Below are positions 1 to 7,189 of a stretch of DNA of 22,771 nt, piece by piece. Positions within the stretch are counted from its first letter, which is position 1; each line of letters begins with the position of its first letter. Both the position numbers and the translations under genes were made by a program. Under the pieces are notes generated by a model, which saw only the letters and a list, made by a program, of their open reading frames with translations, was not told the origin of the DNA and searched no databases. Source of the stretch: RGIG5952 sp045603485 (GTDB lineage Bacteria; Verrucomicrobiota; Kiritimatiellia; RFP12; JAAYLN01); the NCBI GenBank assembly GCA_045603485.1, contig JAZUMF010000064.1, forward strand, positions 1 to 22,771, read 5' to 3'.

Positions 1-1
1 A

Positions 2-481
2 TCAGCCTACATCGATTTAAATCCAGTCCGTGCAGGAATAGTAGACGACCCCAAAGACTACAAATGGTCAGGCTACGCCTCAGCCCTCCGAGGCAACTCC
101 AATGCAATGCACGGCATAGCGCGCATCTACGATCCAGACGCCAAAGTCTCAGACTTCAAAAAATACATAGAAACCTACCGTCAAAAGCTCTACCTAAGCG
201 GCACAGATGTATTCCCAGCCGAAAAGATACAAGAGATAATCGATAAAAAGGGCGAGTTGCCACTGCAAATCCTCTTACGCTGCAAAGTCCGCCACTTCAC
301 CTGTGGAGCAATCTTCGGCTCAAAAGATTTTGTCGATGAACAGGTGGCAAAACATAAATATGCCTTCAGCCTCGGTAGAAAAACAGGCGCAAGAGGCATA
401 GGACTATGTAAAAACTGGGACGGCATTAAACTATATTCAGCAAGAGACCTCCAAAAATCCCCAGTTTCATTCCAAGGCTAA
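2..481 (+). CDS. REP-associated tyrosine transposase (RAYT, Y1_Tnp family), C-terminal part only
   Basis: The reading frame is already open at base 2 and ends at TAA 479-481, so the N-terminus lies outside the window. Within the first 30 residues is the stretch YIDLNPVRAGIV, the helix of IS200-like/RAYT transposases that holds the catalytic tyrosine; KWSGYASAL follows, as is usual. The last 70 residues (LRCKVRHFTCGAIFGSKDFVDE, then a basic tail ending in LYSARDLQ) match the C-terminal extension of chromosomal RAYTs rather than true IS200 enzymes. RAYTs are single-strand DNA nucleases that use palindromic REP sequences and are usually single-copy, domesticated genes. The HUH motif is not visible here. 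A second RAYT begins at 22418 in the same orientation. The family call is firm; whether the gene is intact cannot be judged. Confidence 0.85.
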   Translation, partial: SAYIDLNPVRAGIVDDPKDYKWSGYASALRGNSNAMHGIARIYDPDAKVSDFKKYIETYRQKLYLSGTDVFPAEKIQEIIDKKGELPLQILLRCKVRHFTCGAIFGSKDFVDEQVAKHKYAFSLGRKTGARGIGLCKNWDGIKLYSARDLQKSPVSFQG

Positions 482-662
482 GCAAAGAACCCGACAAAAT
501 ATCATCACCTTCAACGGAGCCTACCGCCCCGGATGGGGAGGTGTATCAAAAAATCTCGCCAAAGACCTTTTTTGAGGCTATGGATGTTGCTAAAGTCAAA
601 AAATGTGCCACTATTGCCAGTATCCAATATCAAATCCAATATTATCAGAGTCAGCAGAGATG

Positions 663-747
663 AATTAACTTTGTAGTTTAAGGATAATCGATGTTGCTTT
701 ATGAAATGAGATTATAGATTGGGATAATTCTTAGCATAAAGTTAATT
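663..747. repeat. Inverted repeat downstream of the leftward promoter
   Basis: AATTAACTTT at 663-672 is the perfect reverse complement of 738-747; similarity continues imperfectly inward (TTAAGGATAATC against CTAAGAATTATC in the inverted sense). A transcript starting near 752 from repeat copy 1 would contain both arms within about 90 nt and could fold into a long hairpin. No U-tract follows, so it is not a standard terminator. Confidence 0.4.
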
Positions 748-806
748 TTTTTCGATTGAGTATAGTAAGCTTACGGCAAGATGTCAAGTGTAATAGCCTG
801 ACACTT
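723..806 (-). repeat. Promoter-palindrome repeat, copy 1
   Basis: Read on the minus strand, the palindrome GTGTCAGGCTATTACAC is immediately followed by TTGACA, then 17 bp, then TATACT, then about 24 bp later CTAAGAATTAT. In this copy the palindrome arms extend to 6 bp (AAGTGT/ACACTT with a 9-nt loop). The same arrangement recurs at 831-910 (direct copy about 105 bp away) and, in the other orientation, at 22337-22383 in front of a RAYT gene. Association with RAYT genes suggests a REP-type element; this is inference. Confidence 0.75.
759..787 (-). promoter_or_regulatory. Sigma70-type promoter, leftward (repeat copy 1)
   Basis: On the minus strand, -35 TTGACA (782-787) and -10 TATACT (759-764) are separated by exactly 17 bp. 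Predicted start of transcription is near 752. No gene is seen in this direction; the transcript would run antisense to the RAYT ending at 481. Confidence 0.6.
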
Positions 807-830
807 ACAAGTCGGTGGGCTACAATTTGA

Positions 831-910
831 ATAATTCTTAGTGGTAAGCTGAATCGCTGGTTTAGTATAGTAAGCATGAGGCGGGATGTCAAGTGTAATA
901 GTCTGACACC
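831..910 (-). repeat. Promoter-palindrome repeat, copy 2
   Basis: Direct copy of the unit at 723-806. The 24-nt block made of the palindrome plus -35 box (887-910) differs from copy 1 at 2 positions and from the copy at 22337-22360 at 1 position. The 17-bp spacer between the -35 and -10 boxes and the CTAAGAATTAT block (revcomp of 831-841) keep their place, while the bases between them differ, so the conserved blocks, not the whole unit, appear to be under selection. Confidence 0.75.
864..892 (-). promoter_or_regulatory. Sigma70-type promoter, leftward (repeat copy 2)
   Basis: On the minus strand, -35 TTGACA (887-892), 17 bp, -10 TATACT (864-869). It points the same way as copy 1 and would read through it. 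The palindrome sits directly upstream of and touches the -35 box, an operator-like position. Confidence 0.6.
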
Positions 911-940
911 TAAAGATTTACACCCAAAGATTTGCTGGAT

Positions 941-969
941 TTGACAATAAGTTTTTTTAAGCGTATAGT
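941..969 (+). promoter_or_regulatory. Sigma70-type promoter of the VIT/VWA gene
   Basis: TTGACA (941-946), 17 bp, TATAGT (964-969). Transcription should start near 976, giving a leader of only about 16 nt that still contains the Shine-Dalgarno AAGGGGG (977-983). This rules out the upstream in-frame TTG at 932 as start codon. Confidence 0.7.
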
Positions 970-991
970 TAGAGGTAAGGGGGATATGTAT

Positions 992-3532
992 ATGAAAAGG
1001 TATTTGGCATTTTTGATTTCGGTTGGCGCATTGAGTGCAGCTGGAAAAATAAACCAAAATATAAGTGGAGAACTAGTACCAAGAATTCATGTAGCCGACT
1101 TGCGTGAGTCGGAAACGCAGGTAAAGGTAGATGTGTCAGAGACTTTGGTCATTGAAAATGCCTTTTTTAAGCGAACAAGGGTAAATCTTGTCTTTACAAA
1201 TCCTAATAAGCGGGTTTTTGCCGGGGAACTTGAGTTCCCGATTCCTGATGAGGCATTTGTCTGTGGATATGCTCTTGAGATAGATGGGAATATGATTCCT
1301 GGCGTGGTTTGCGGTAAGGAGAAGGCGCGAGTCGCTTTCGAGAATGAGGTTAGAAGGGGTGTTGACCCGGGTATTGTTGAGCATGTAAAGGGCAATATTT
1401 GGCGGACGCGTATTTTCCCTTTGAATCCGAATGTCTCCCGCCGTGCTGAAATTGAATATATCGTGCCTAAGACGAATGTCACTGATAGTATTGTCTATGA
1501 GCGAGATGGTGAAGATGTTTTTGTCGCCGCTTTGGGGTCGTCTGATAAAGTAAAAAAATCCTCTATTGCCGATAGTATTTCAACTTTCTCAAGCGGCACT
1601 ATTCTTTGGGATGCAAGTATGAGTGCAAGGCCTTTGGCTGAAGCATGGCTGAAGAGGCTTGAGGCTTTGCCGGCTGAGGGTAAGTGGTCGCTTATTATTT
1701 TCCGTAATCATGTTGAATTGTTTGCCGATGCCTTTTCAAAACAGTCTCTTTTGAAAAAGCTGCGTGAACTTGATTATGATGGCGGAACGGATATCGGGGC
1801 GGCAATGGAAAAGCTGGGTGACAATGCTCCTGCTCTTCTTTTTTCGGATGAGCTTGATACTTTGGGGCTTGAAGCTCCAAAGTATGAGGGTCGCCCAAAT
1901 ATTATAATTGCATCGCGGCCTGATGCACCAAGGCGCAATATTGAGGTTCGGAAGCTGGCAAAGGGGGAGAAGGTTCCTTCTGATGTGAATATTGCAGAGT
2001 CTACACTTCTTGCAACAATCTATGCTGAACGCCGTATGCGTGACCTTGCTTCGCAGGCCGATGCCCGTCAGGAGGAGTTTCTTGCACTTGGCAGAAAATA
2101 TGGTGTCGCCGGTCCCGGACTTTCTTTGATTGTCCTTGAGGGTTTGGCTCAATATCTTGAACACGATATCGAGCCGGATGAGAGGATGAGCTTTTATGCT
2201 GAATGGAAGAGGCAGCATGATGCAAAGGATGACAAGATTGCTTTGAAAAAGGCTAAGGCGGAACACGAAAAACGACTTCTTGACTATTGGGAGGAGCGCG
2301 TAAAATGGTGGAATAATCCAAAGCCACAAAAGCCCACTTCAAAGAGCGGCTTTTTTGATAATATGGTAATGGAAAGTAGAACATATTCAGCAGCTCTGCA
2401 TAGTGACACCCCGTTAAACGATGTAACATTTAATGCGGAAAATGTTGTAGTTGAGTACGAGGAGGTAGACTTGCCAGCTGAGTCTAAGGAGCCTATCAAA
2501 CGAAAGGCTATGTCTCCTCAAATTCAGGATAACCAAAATCCTCCAGTTGTCTCGCTTAAAGCCTGGGATTCCAAGATGCCATATCTTGATTCTCTAAAAG
2601 CCGCCAAAAATAATAACGAAGCGTACAAGGCGTATTTGAAGGAGCGCGAGAAGTACGGTCAGTCACCTGCGTTTTATCTTGATTGCGCGGGATGGTTCTA
2701 TAAGGCTGGAGAGAGGATGACGGCGGATAGAATCATATCGAATCTTGCCGAGTTTAAGCTTGAGGACGCCGCTTTATGGCGTTCTATGGGCTGGCGCGCT
2801 CGTGAGGCTGGCTCGTACGGGCTTTCTATTCTCGCTTTCCGTAAGGTGCTTGAAATGCGTGGCGAGGAGGCTCAATCCCGTCGTGATCTTGCGCTTGTTT
2901 TGGCTGAATACGGAAAGTGGCTCGTAAATTTCAGCTCGAATCCGTACGCACCGCAGCCTTATATTGAAGAGGCGATGAAGCTTTTTGCGGATGCCGCTTT
3001 TAATGTCCGTGCCCGCAAGAGCGGACGGCGCAGTAACGACTTCCAGGTTTCAATTATTGCGCTTGAAGAATTGAACGGCTTAATCTCATGGGTTGAGTCT
3101 GAGAAGTGGTATCTGAGTAAAAAGCCTAAAGTGCCCGAGTTTGACGCGGCATATCGTCGCGATCTTCCTGTTAAACTCAGAATCGTTTTGAGTTGGGACG
3201 CTGACGAAACCGATATTGATTTGCATGTACTTGAGCCGAATGGCGAGGAGGCATTTTATGGTAACCGCCGTACTGCTGAGGGCGGCTTCGTTTCAGAGGA
3301 TGTGACGACTGGATATGGCCCAGAGGAATATCTTAGAAAGGATGCCGACCGCGGCGTCTATAAGATACTGACTAATTATTATGCGTCGCATCAGACCTCT
3401 CTTACCGGTGCGGTTACTGTAATGGCATGCGTATACACGGATTGGGGAACGGCAAATGAGAAGTTTCAGCTGATTACCTTCCGTTTGGATAAGCCTAAGG
3501 ATAAGTTGCTTATCGGCAAGGTGGAGTTGTAG
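992..3532 (+). CDS. Exported VIT / VWA / DUF2135 domain protein
   Basis: 846 residues. The ATG at 992 is chosen because AAGGGGG ends 8 nt before it and because it opens a signal peptide (MKRYLAFLISVGALSAAG); an ATG at 986 is the alternative. About residues 45-160 form a VIT domain (inter-alpha-trypsin inhibitor type). Residues ~200-330 are a short VWA-like domain with a complete metal site: DASMS 207-211, GGTD 264-267 and D286. A helical TPR-like part follows (around WRSMGWRAREAG), and residues ~728-846 are a DUF2135 domain (SWDADETDIDLHV). Proteins of this build are periplasmic or envelope-bound in Gram-negatives; their ligands are unknown and no pathway can be assigned. The gene stands alone between its own promoter and a strong terminator. 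Domain calls are confident, function is not. Confidence 0.85.
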   Translation: MKRYLAFLISVGALSAAGKINQNISGELVPRIHVADLRESETQVKVDVSETLVIENAFFKRTRVNLVFTNPNKRVFAGELEFPIPDEAFVCGYALEIDGNMIPGVVCGKEKARVAFENEVRRGVDPGIVEHVKGNIWRTRIFPLNPNVSRRAEIEYIVPKTNVTDSIVYERDGEDVFVAALGSSDKVKKSSIADSISTFSSGTILWDASMSARPLAEAWLKRLEALPAEGKWSLIIFRNHVELFADAFSKQSLLKKLRELDYDGGTDIGAAMEKLGDNAPALLFSDELDTLGLEAPKYEGRPNIIIASRPDAPRRNIEVRKLAKGEKVPSDVNIAESTLLATIYAERRMRDLASQADARQEEFLALGRKYGVAGPGLSLIVLEGLAQYLEHDIEPDERMSFYAEWKRQHDAKDDKIALKKAKAEHEKRLLDYWEERVKWWNNPKPQKPTSKSGFFDNMVMESRTYSAALHSDTPLNDVTFNAENVVVEYEEVDLPAESKEPIKRKAMSPQIQDNQNPPVVSLKAWDSKMPYLDSLKAAKNNNEAYKAYLKEREKYGQSPAFYLDCAGWFYKAGERMTADRIISNLAEFKLEDAALWRSMGWRAREAGSYGLSILAFRKVLEMRGEEAQSRRDLALVLAEYGKWLVNFSSNPYAPQPYIEEAMKLFADAAFNVRARKSGRRSNDFQVSIIALEELNGLISWVESEKWYLSKKPKVPEFDAAYRRDLPVKLRIVLSWDADETDIDLHVLEPNGEEAFYGNRRTAEGGFVSEDVTTGYGPEEYLRKDADRGVYKILTNYYASHQTSLTGAVTVMACVYTDWGTANEKFQLITFRLDKPKDKLLIGKVEL

Positions 3533-3534
3533 GC

Positions 3535-3573
3535 AAAAAAAAAGAGCGGGATGGTCGCCATCCCGCTTTTTTT
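3535..3573. terminator. Bidirectional intrinsic terminator
   Basis: Perfect 10-bp stem AGCGGGATGG/CCATCCCGCT with loop TCG, flanked by a run of A on the left (3535-3543, broken by one G before the stem) and T on the right (3567-3573). It serves the VIT/VWA gene on + and the rhamnulokinase operon on -, which converge here. Confidence 0.92.
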
Positions 3574-3578
3574 ATGCC

Positions 3579-5030
3579 TTAGCGAACGATTGCCTGCCGG
3601 GCTTCGGCTAAGTCTTTGAAGATTCCTGCAGCGAGCATCTGTACGATGAGGTTGCCGACCGCCGTACCTTCTGCCGGTCCTGCGACTACTTCGAGGCCTG
3701 TTTCGTTAGCGGTCAATTCATTTAAGAAGCCGTCGCGGCAGCCGCCGCCTACGATATTGACCGTGGTGTATTCTTTGCCGGTAATTTCAGCAAGTCCTTT
3801 AATGGCGTCGCGATAGCATGCGGCGAGGCTGCGGTAGACGCAGAGCATCAGTTCGCCAACGGTTGCCGGTGCTTCAAAGCCGTTTTCGGCACATGCTGCG
3901 CAGACCTCATTTACCATGCTTGCCGGAGCCATAAAGCGTTGTGCGTTTACATCGACGATGCCTTCGTACGAGGCTGCGCGGGCAAGCGATTCGAGCTCTG
4001 AATAGCTGAAGGGGCGTCCTTCATTTGATGCGGCTAATTTTGCGGCGATATCGGAGTTTGATGATTTCCCTTTTACATAGGAGACGCCGTTGAGTTCACG
4101 GCGGATTGACTGAATCATCCAAAGGCCCATGATATTGCGCAGGAAGCGATAGCGATACTGGTAGCCGCCTTCGTTGGTGAAGTTTGCCAGACGGCTTGCC
4201 TCTGTGGCGATTGGAGCCATGTTTTCAACACCGAGCAGCGACCATGTGCCGCTTGAGATGTATACCGCTTTGTCATCGCGTGCGGGGACTGCAAGATATG
4301 CGCTTGCCGTATCGTGTGAAGCGGCGAGGACGACTTTGCCTTCAAAGCCTACCTTGGCGGCGATTTCGGGAAGGAGCTTTCCGACCTCTATGCCAGGCAT
4401 CGATAATTTGCCGAAGATGCGACGGGGCAGACCGAGCTTGTCAATGACTTCCCAATCCCAGTCACGCTCTTCGGCGTTGATGAGATTGGTCGTGGAGGCA
4501 TTGGTATAGTCATGGACGATTTTGCCTGTTAATCTGAAATTGAGATATTCTGGTATCATCAGCATGTGGGCGGCCTTTTGAAGCGCATCGTTGTCGTCGC
4601 GCTGAAGGGCTGTCAGCTGATAGATTGTGTTAAATGAGATTTTTTGTATTCCTGTGCGGGCGTAGAGCTCTTCAAGCGGAATTTTTGAAGCGACGATTTT
4701 ATCTGTGCCTTCGGTGCGAGTATCACGGTATGCAACGGCATCGGAGCATTGAGCGAGATTTTCATCGAGCAATACAAAATCAACGCCCCATGTGTCGATT
4801 GCGATCGATTCGGGGGTGATGCCAAGCGGTTTGCATTTTGCGATGCCTGTTACAACTTCGTCAAAGAGGGACTCTACATCCCAGCAGTCATGGTTGTTCC
4901 GGCGTAACTGGGTATTGTCAAAGCGGTGAATTTCTTCGAGGGTTATCTTACCGTCTTTGACGCAGCCTAGTATGTGGCGGCCGCTTGAGGCACCGATGTC
5001 AATTGCCAAAAAATATTTTGTCGTTTCCAT
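3579..5030 (-). CDS. rhaB: Rhamnulokinase-like FGGY sugar kinase
   Basis: 483 residues, full length for RhaB (about 480-490). ATP-dependent phosphorylation of L-rhamnulose to L-rhamnulose 1-phosphate is the family reaction. Visible: N-terminal phosphate-binding IDIGASSGR (10-18), IDTWGVDFVLLDE (78-90) and YRDTRT (101-106) typical of the rhamnulokinase branch, catalytic D240 in SHDTASA, SSGTWSL (259-265) and the C-terminal GGGCRD (428-433). The start ATG has GGAG 7 nt upstream, lying inside the end of lpxB; only 3 bp separate lpxB stop from this start, so it is the last gene of the tRNA-Gly-lpxI-lpxB unit. No rhamnose isomerase, aldolase or transporter is in the window. Another deoxy-ketose cannot be excluded as substrate. 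Confidence 0.88.
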   Translation of the reverse strand: METTKYFLAIDIGASSGRHILGCVKDGKITLEEIHRFDNTQLRRNNHDCWDVESLFDEVVTGIAKCKPLGITPESIAIDTWGVDFVLLDENLAQCSDAVAYRDTRTEGTDKIVASKIPLEELYARTGIQKISFNTIYQLTALQRDDNDALQKAAHMLMIPEYLNFRLTGKIVHDYTNASTTNLINAEERDWDWEVIDKLGLPRRIFGKLSMPGIEVGKLLPEIAAKVGFEGKVVLAASHDTASAYLAVPARDDKAVYISSGTWSLLGVENMAPIATEASRLANFTNEGGYQYRYRFLRNIMGLWMIQSIRRELNGVSYVKGKSSNSDIAAKLAASNEGRPFSYSELESLARAASYEGIVDVNAQRFMAPASMVNEVCAACAENGFEAPATVGELMLCVYRSLAACYRDAIKGLAEITGKEYTTVNIVGGGCRDGFLNELTANETGLEVVAGPAEGTAVGNLIVQMLAAGIFKDLAEARQAIVR

Positions 5031-5033
5031 GAT

Positions 5034-6212
5034 TTACTCCTTATGAAATTTTTTTCCGTTCGCGACTTCCAAAACGGTTTGCGCGGCACGCATCGCGGCG
5101 TCACCAGAGCCAAGAACGGCATTGGCCTCTTGTAATCCTTCAATAGCCTTGGAGCGGGCTTCGGCATTTATGAGATATTGCGAAAGCGCATTGGAAAGCG
5201 TCTCTGCCGAGAGGTCGTGCTGAATCAGTTCAGGCATGATCTTTTTGCCGGTAATCAGATTCGCGAGGCCGATGCAGCCGGCTTTTCTCAGTACTATGCG
5301 GCCTAATCTGTATGTCAACCAAGAAGCGCGGTAGATAAGCACGCATGGGCAGAGCATCAGCGAGGCCTCGAGCGTTGCGGTTCCAGATGCGACGGCGGCG
5401 GCTTCCGCCTGTCTCATGACTTCGCGGGCTTTGCCGTCTACGATTGTGAGATGAGTCGGTTTGCGCGATACGCTGTCAAGGACCGAATTTACGAGAGACT
5501 TTGTGCGTGGTGATGAGGCTGGGATGATAAAGCTGACCGGTTCTTCGAGATTTGCCTCAAGAAGTGCCGCGGCGGCAAGCATATCGGGAAGCAGACGGGA
5601 TATTTCGGACGCGCGGCTACCCGGAAGAAGTGCGACACGCCGACCTGTTGCAAGCCACGGCAGCGGCTCTTCCGGCGACGCGAATGTTTCGGCGGCTCGG
5701 TCGACTAGCGGGTGGCCCGCAAAGACGGGACGCAGAGTCGTGGGCTCGAAGCATGCAGGTTCAAAGGGAAATATCGTAATCAGAGCGTCAAGGGCCTTGG
5801 CGATTTTCCAGATTCGGCTTCTATGCCAAACCCAAACTTGAGGGCATATATAATGAACTGTCTTGAAGCCCATTTTTTTTGCAGCCTTTGCCAAGCGCAG
5901 ATTGAAGCCGGGATAGTCGACCGTAAGAACAATATCTGGCTTCCACTCGCGAATCTCTTCGATGTTTTTTTTCAAGAGGCGCGCAAAAAAGCGGATTCTC
6001 TTCAGGACCTCCCAAAAGCCGATTACCGAAATCGAGTCGCAATGGAGAAGCGGGTTAAGCCCTGCTTCGCGCATTGCGTCACCGCCTATGCCGCGAAAGA
6101 CTACGGGATACGGCGAGCGCTCTTGTATTGCACGCATCAAAGGGGCGGCATGCTGATCTCCAGAGGCCTCGCCTGCTACGATGAAAATTTTTAGCTGCTT
6201 ATCTTCTTTCAT
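5034..6212 (-). CDS. lpxB: Lipid-A-disaccharide synthase
   Basis: 392 residues, normal length for LpxB (GT19). It joins UDP-2,3-diacylglucosamine and lipid X into the lipid A disaccharide at the cytoplasmic face of the inner membrane. Clear family marks: GEASGD (14-19), DYPGFN, CPQVWVWHRSR, GHPLVD, LLPGSRASEI (UDP-sugar binding half), ASGTATLEASLM and IGLANLITG. Its ATG overlaps the lpxI stop by 4 bp (ATGA), the usual sign of coupled translation, and LpxI makes one of its two substrates (lipid X) while using the other as its own substrate. A rhamnulokinase-like gene follows after 3 bp. Confidence 0.97.
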   Translation of the reverse strand: MKEDKQLKIFIVAGEASGDQHAAPLMRAIQERSPYPVVFRGIGGDAMREAGLNPLLHCDSISVIGFWEVLKRIRFFARLLKKNIEEIREWKPDIVLTVDYPGFNLRLAKAAKKMGFKTVHYICPQVWVWHRSRIWKIAKALDALITIFPFEPACFEPTTLRPVFAGHPLVDRAAETFASPEEPLPWLATGRRVALLPGSRASEISRLLPDMLAAAALLEANLEEPVSFIIPASSPRTKSLVNSVLDSVSRKPTHLTIVDGKAREVMRQAEAAAVASGTATLEASLMLCPCVLIYRASWLTYRLGRIVLRKAGCIGLANLITGKKIMPELIQHDLSAETLSNALSQYLINAEARSKAIEGLQEANAVLGSGDAAMRAAQTVLEVANGKKFHKE

Positions 6213-7048
6213 GGTCGTGTCGGAGCTGGAGGTAATCCTGAGTCAAGGGCGACGATGGCAATACCGTGGCGGTTGGCGGTTGAGATTACTTCATCGCGGT
6301 TCAAGAGGATTACACGGCCCGCTTGAAATGCCAAGGCCGAGATGCGGGACCGAATCATACGGCGGATAGTTGTCATCCCTATGACCGGGATATCGAAGCG
6401 CATATCGTGACCGTCGCGCGCCGCTTTAACGACGACGGCGTTTTTCCCTGCGAGCTTACCGCCGCGCTTTATTGCGGCATTTGTTCCTTCAAACGCTTCA
6501 ACGGCGAAGACCATTCCGTCTTTGACGACTACGGTCTGACCCACATCAACGACGCCGATTGTCATAGCGGCGGCATGACCTCTTTCAATATCCGCAACTT
6601 CACGCTCGTCAGGAGCGCGTGAGGTCAGAACGCCTGGCGAGGGAATGCAATCATCCATGTACGAGGATGCCGGTATGATGGTAAAGCCGTGCCGCTCAAC
6701 AAATTCGATGACGGTGCCAAAGACTGAATGAGCACACTTTGTGCGTAGGGTTGATAAAATGGAACGGGCGGTTGCGTCAAATCGGGTTGAAAAGAGTGCT
6801 GACGGGGATATTTGCCCGGCGAGAGCCAGATTGTGGAAATCGTTTTCTTCCGCCCACTTGAGCATTTTTTCAAATTCGCCTACGCCTAGTCTTACCGATA
6901 CATCAGCAAGGGCACAAAGGGAACGAGATGTCTGTCCACGAAAGGCCATGACACCGATGCGCTTTACACCAGCCTTGCGAGCCCCGCTGAGAAGCTTGTA
7001 AGGATACTCGCCTTTGCCGGCAATGATCAGAAGATCGTCGTTATCCAT
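6209..7048 (-). CDS. lpxI: UDP-2,3-diacylglucosamine pyrophosphatase, LpxI type
   Basis: 279 residues, the usual LpxI (formerly DUF1009) length. It hydrolyses UDP-2,3-diacylglucosamine to lipid X and UMP and replaces LpxH in many non-gammaproteobacteria. Family marks: LLIIAGKGEYPYKL at the N-terminus, LALAGQISPSAL, PSPGVLTSRAP, DVGQTVVVKDG, AVEAFEGTNAAI and the C-terminal DIPVIGMTTI. The frame is open further upstream, but that extension would read through the tRNA-Gly gene; the ATG at 7046-7048, where the LpxI homology begins, is therefore chosen. It lies 7 nt after the tRNA CCA, and those 7 nt are all T in the transcript, so there is no Shine-Dalgarno. The stop overlaps the lpxB ATG. Confidence 0.94.
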   Translation of the reverse strand: MDNDDLLIIAGKGEYPYKLLSGARKAGVKRIGVMAFRGQTSRSLCALADVSVRLGVGEFEKMLKWAEENDFHNLALAGQISPSALFSTRFDATARSILSTLRTKCAHSVFGTVIEFVERHGFTIIPASSYMDDCIPSPGVLTSRAPDEREVADIERGHAAAMTIGVVDVGQTVVVKDGMVFAVEAFEGTNAAIKRGGKLAGKNAVVVKAARDGHDMRFDIPVIGMTTIRRMIRSRISALAFQAGRVILLNRDEVISTANRHGIAIVALDSGLPPAPTRP

Positions 7049-7055
7049 AAAAAAA

Positions 7056-7129
7056 TGGAGCGGGCGAAGGGAATCGAACCCTCGTGACCAGCTTGGAAGG
7101 CTGGTGTTCTGCCATTGAACTACGCCCGC
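7056..7129 (-). tRNA. tRNA-Gly (anticodon TCC)
   Basis: Cloverleaf readable on the minus strand: 7-bp acceptor stem GCGGGCG (7123-7129) with CGCCCGC (7060-7066), D arm TAGTTCAATGGCAGA, anticodon loop CTTCCAA with TCC at 7095-7097 between CCAGC and GCTGG, T arm GAGGGTTCGATTCCCTT, discriminator U and an encoded CCA (7056-7058). It is the first gene after the promoter at 7149-7177 and is followed after 7 nt by the lpxI start codon. Confidence 0.97.
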
Positions 7130-7148
7130 TCGTAAAAAAGCTCCTTTT

Positions 7149-7177
7149 ATTTTATCTAAAATCAGTAAAATCGTCAA
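7149..7177 (-). promoter_or_regulatory. Sigma70-type promoter of the tRNA-Gly-lpxI-lpxB-rhaB unit
   Basis: Minus strand: TTGACG (7172-7177), 17 bp, TAAAAT (7149-7154). Predicted start near 7142, 13 nt before the mature tRNA 5' end. No other promoter is evident before lpxI, so a lipid A operon appears to be driven by a tRNA promoter. Confidence 0.65.
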
Positions 7178-7189
7178 GAAAAATAAGAA

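Larger units (their letters stand above)
482..991. other. Gene-poor stretch downstream of the RAYT
   Basis: About 510 bases without a confident gene. From 430 to 663 one + frame stays open and its end (from 538: EVYQKISPKTFFEAMDVAK and on to a TGA at 661-663) looks protein-like, but the only ATG is at 580, which would give 27 residues; it may be the tail of a decayed gene. From 663 there is a 10-bp perfect inverted repeat (663-672 with 738-747). From 723 to 910 lie two direct copies of a promoter-plus-palindrome unit, and from 941 the promoter of the VIT/VWA gene. Confidence 0.5.

Noticed and set aside
723..910. CRISPR array from the two repeats
   Set aside because: Only two units, each with conserved promoter boxes and partly conserved flanks, no regular spacers and no cas genes.
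932..991. TTG start at 932 for the VIT/VWA protein
   Set aside because: A consensus promoter occupies 941-969, so that codon would not be transcribed; signal peptide and Shine-Dalgarno fit the ATG at 992.
731..1057. 108-residue minus-strand ORF
   Set aside because: It covers both promoter-palindrome repeats, and its internal peptide repeat merely reflects the DNA repeat; no ribosome binding site or family resemblance.
7049..7177. N-terminal extension of LpxI by 43 residues
   Set aside because: The extension is a translation of the tRNA-Gly gene and its leader; LpxI homology begins at the ATG at 7046-7048.
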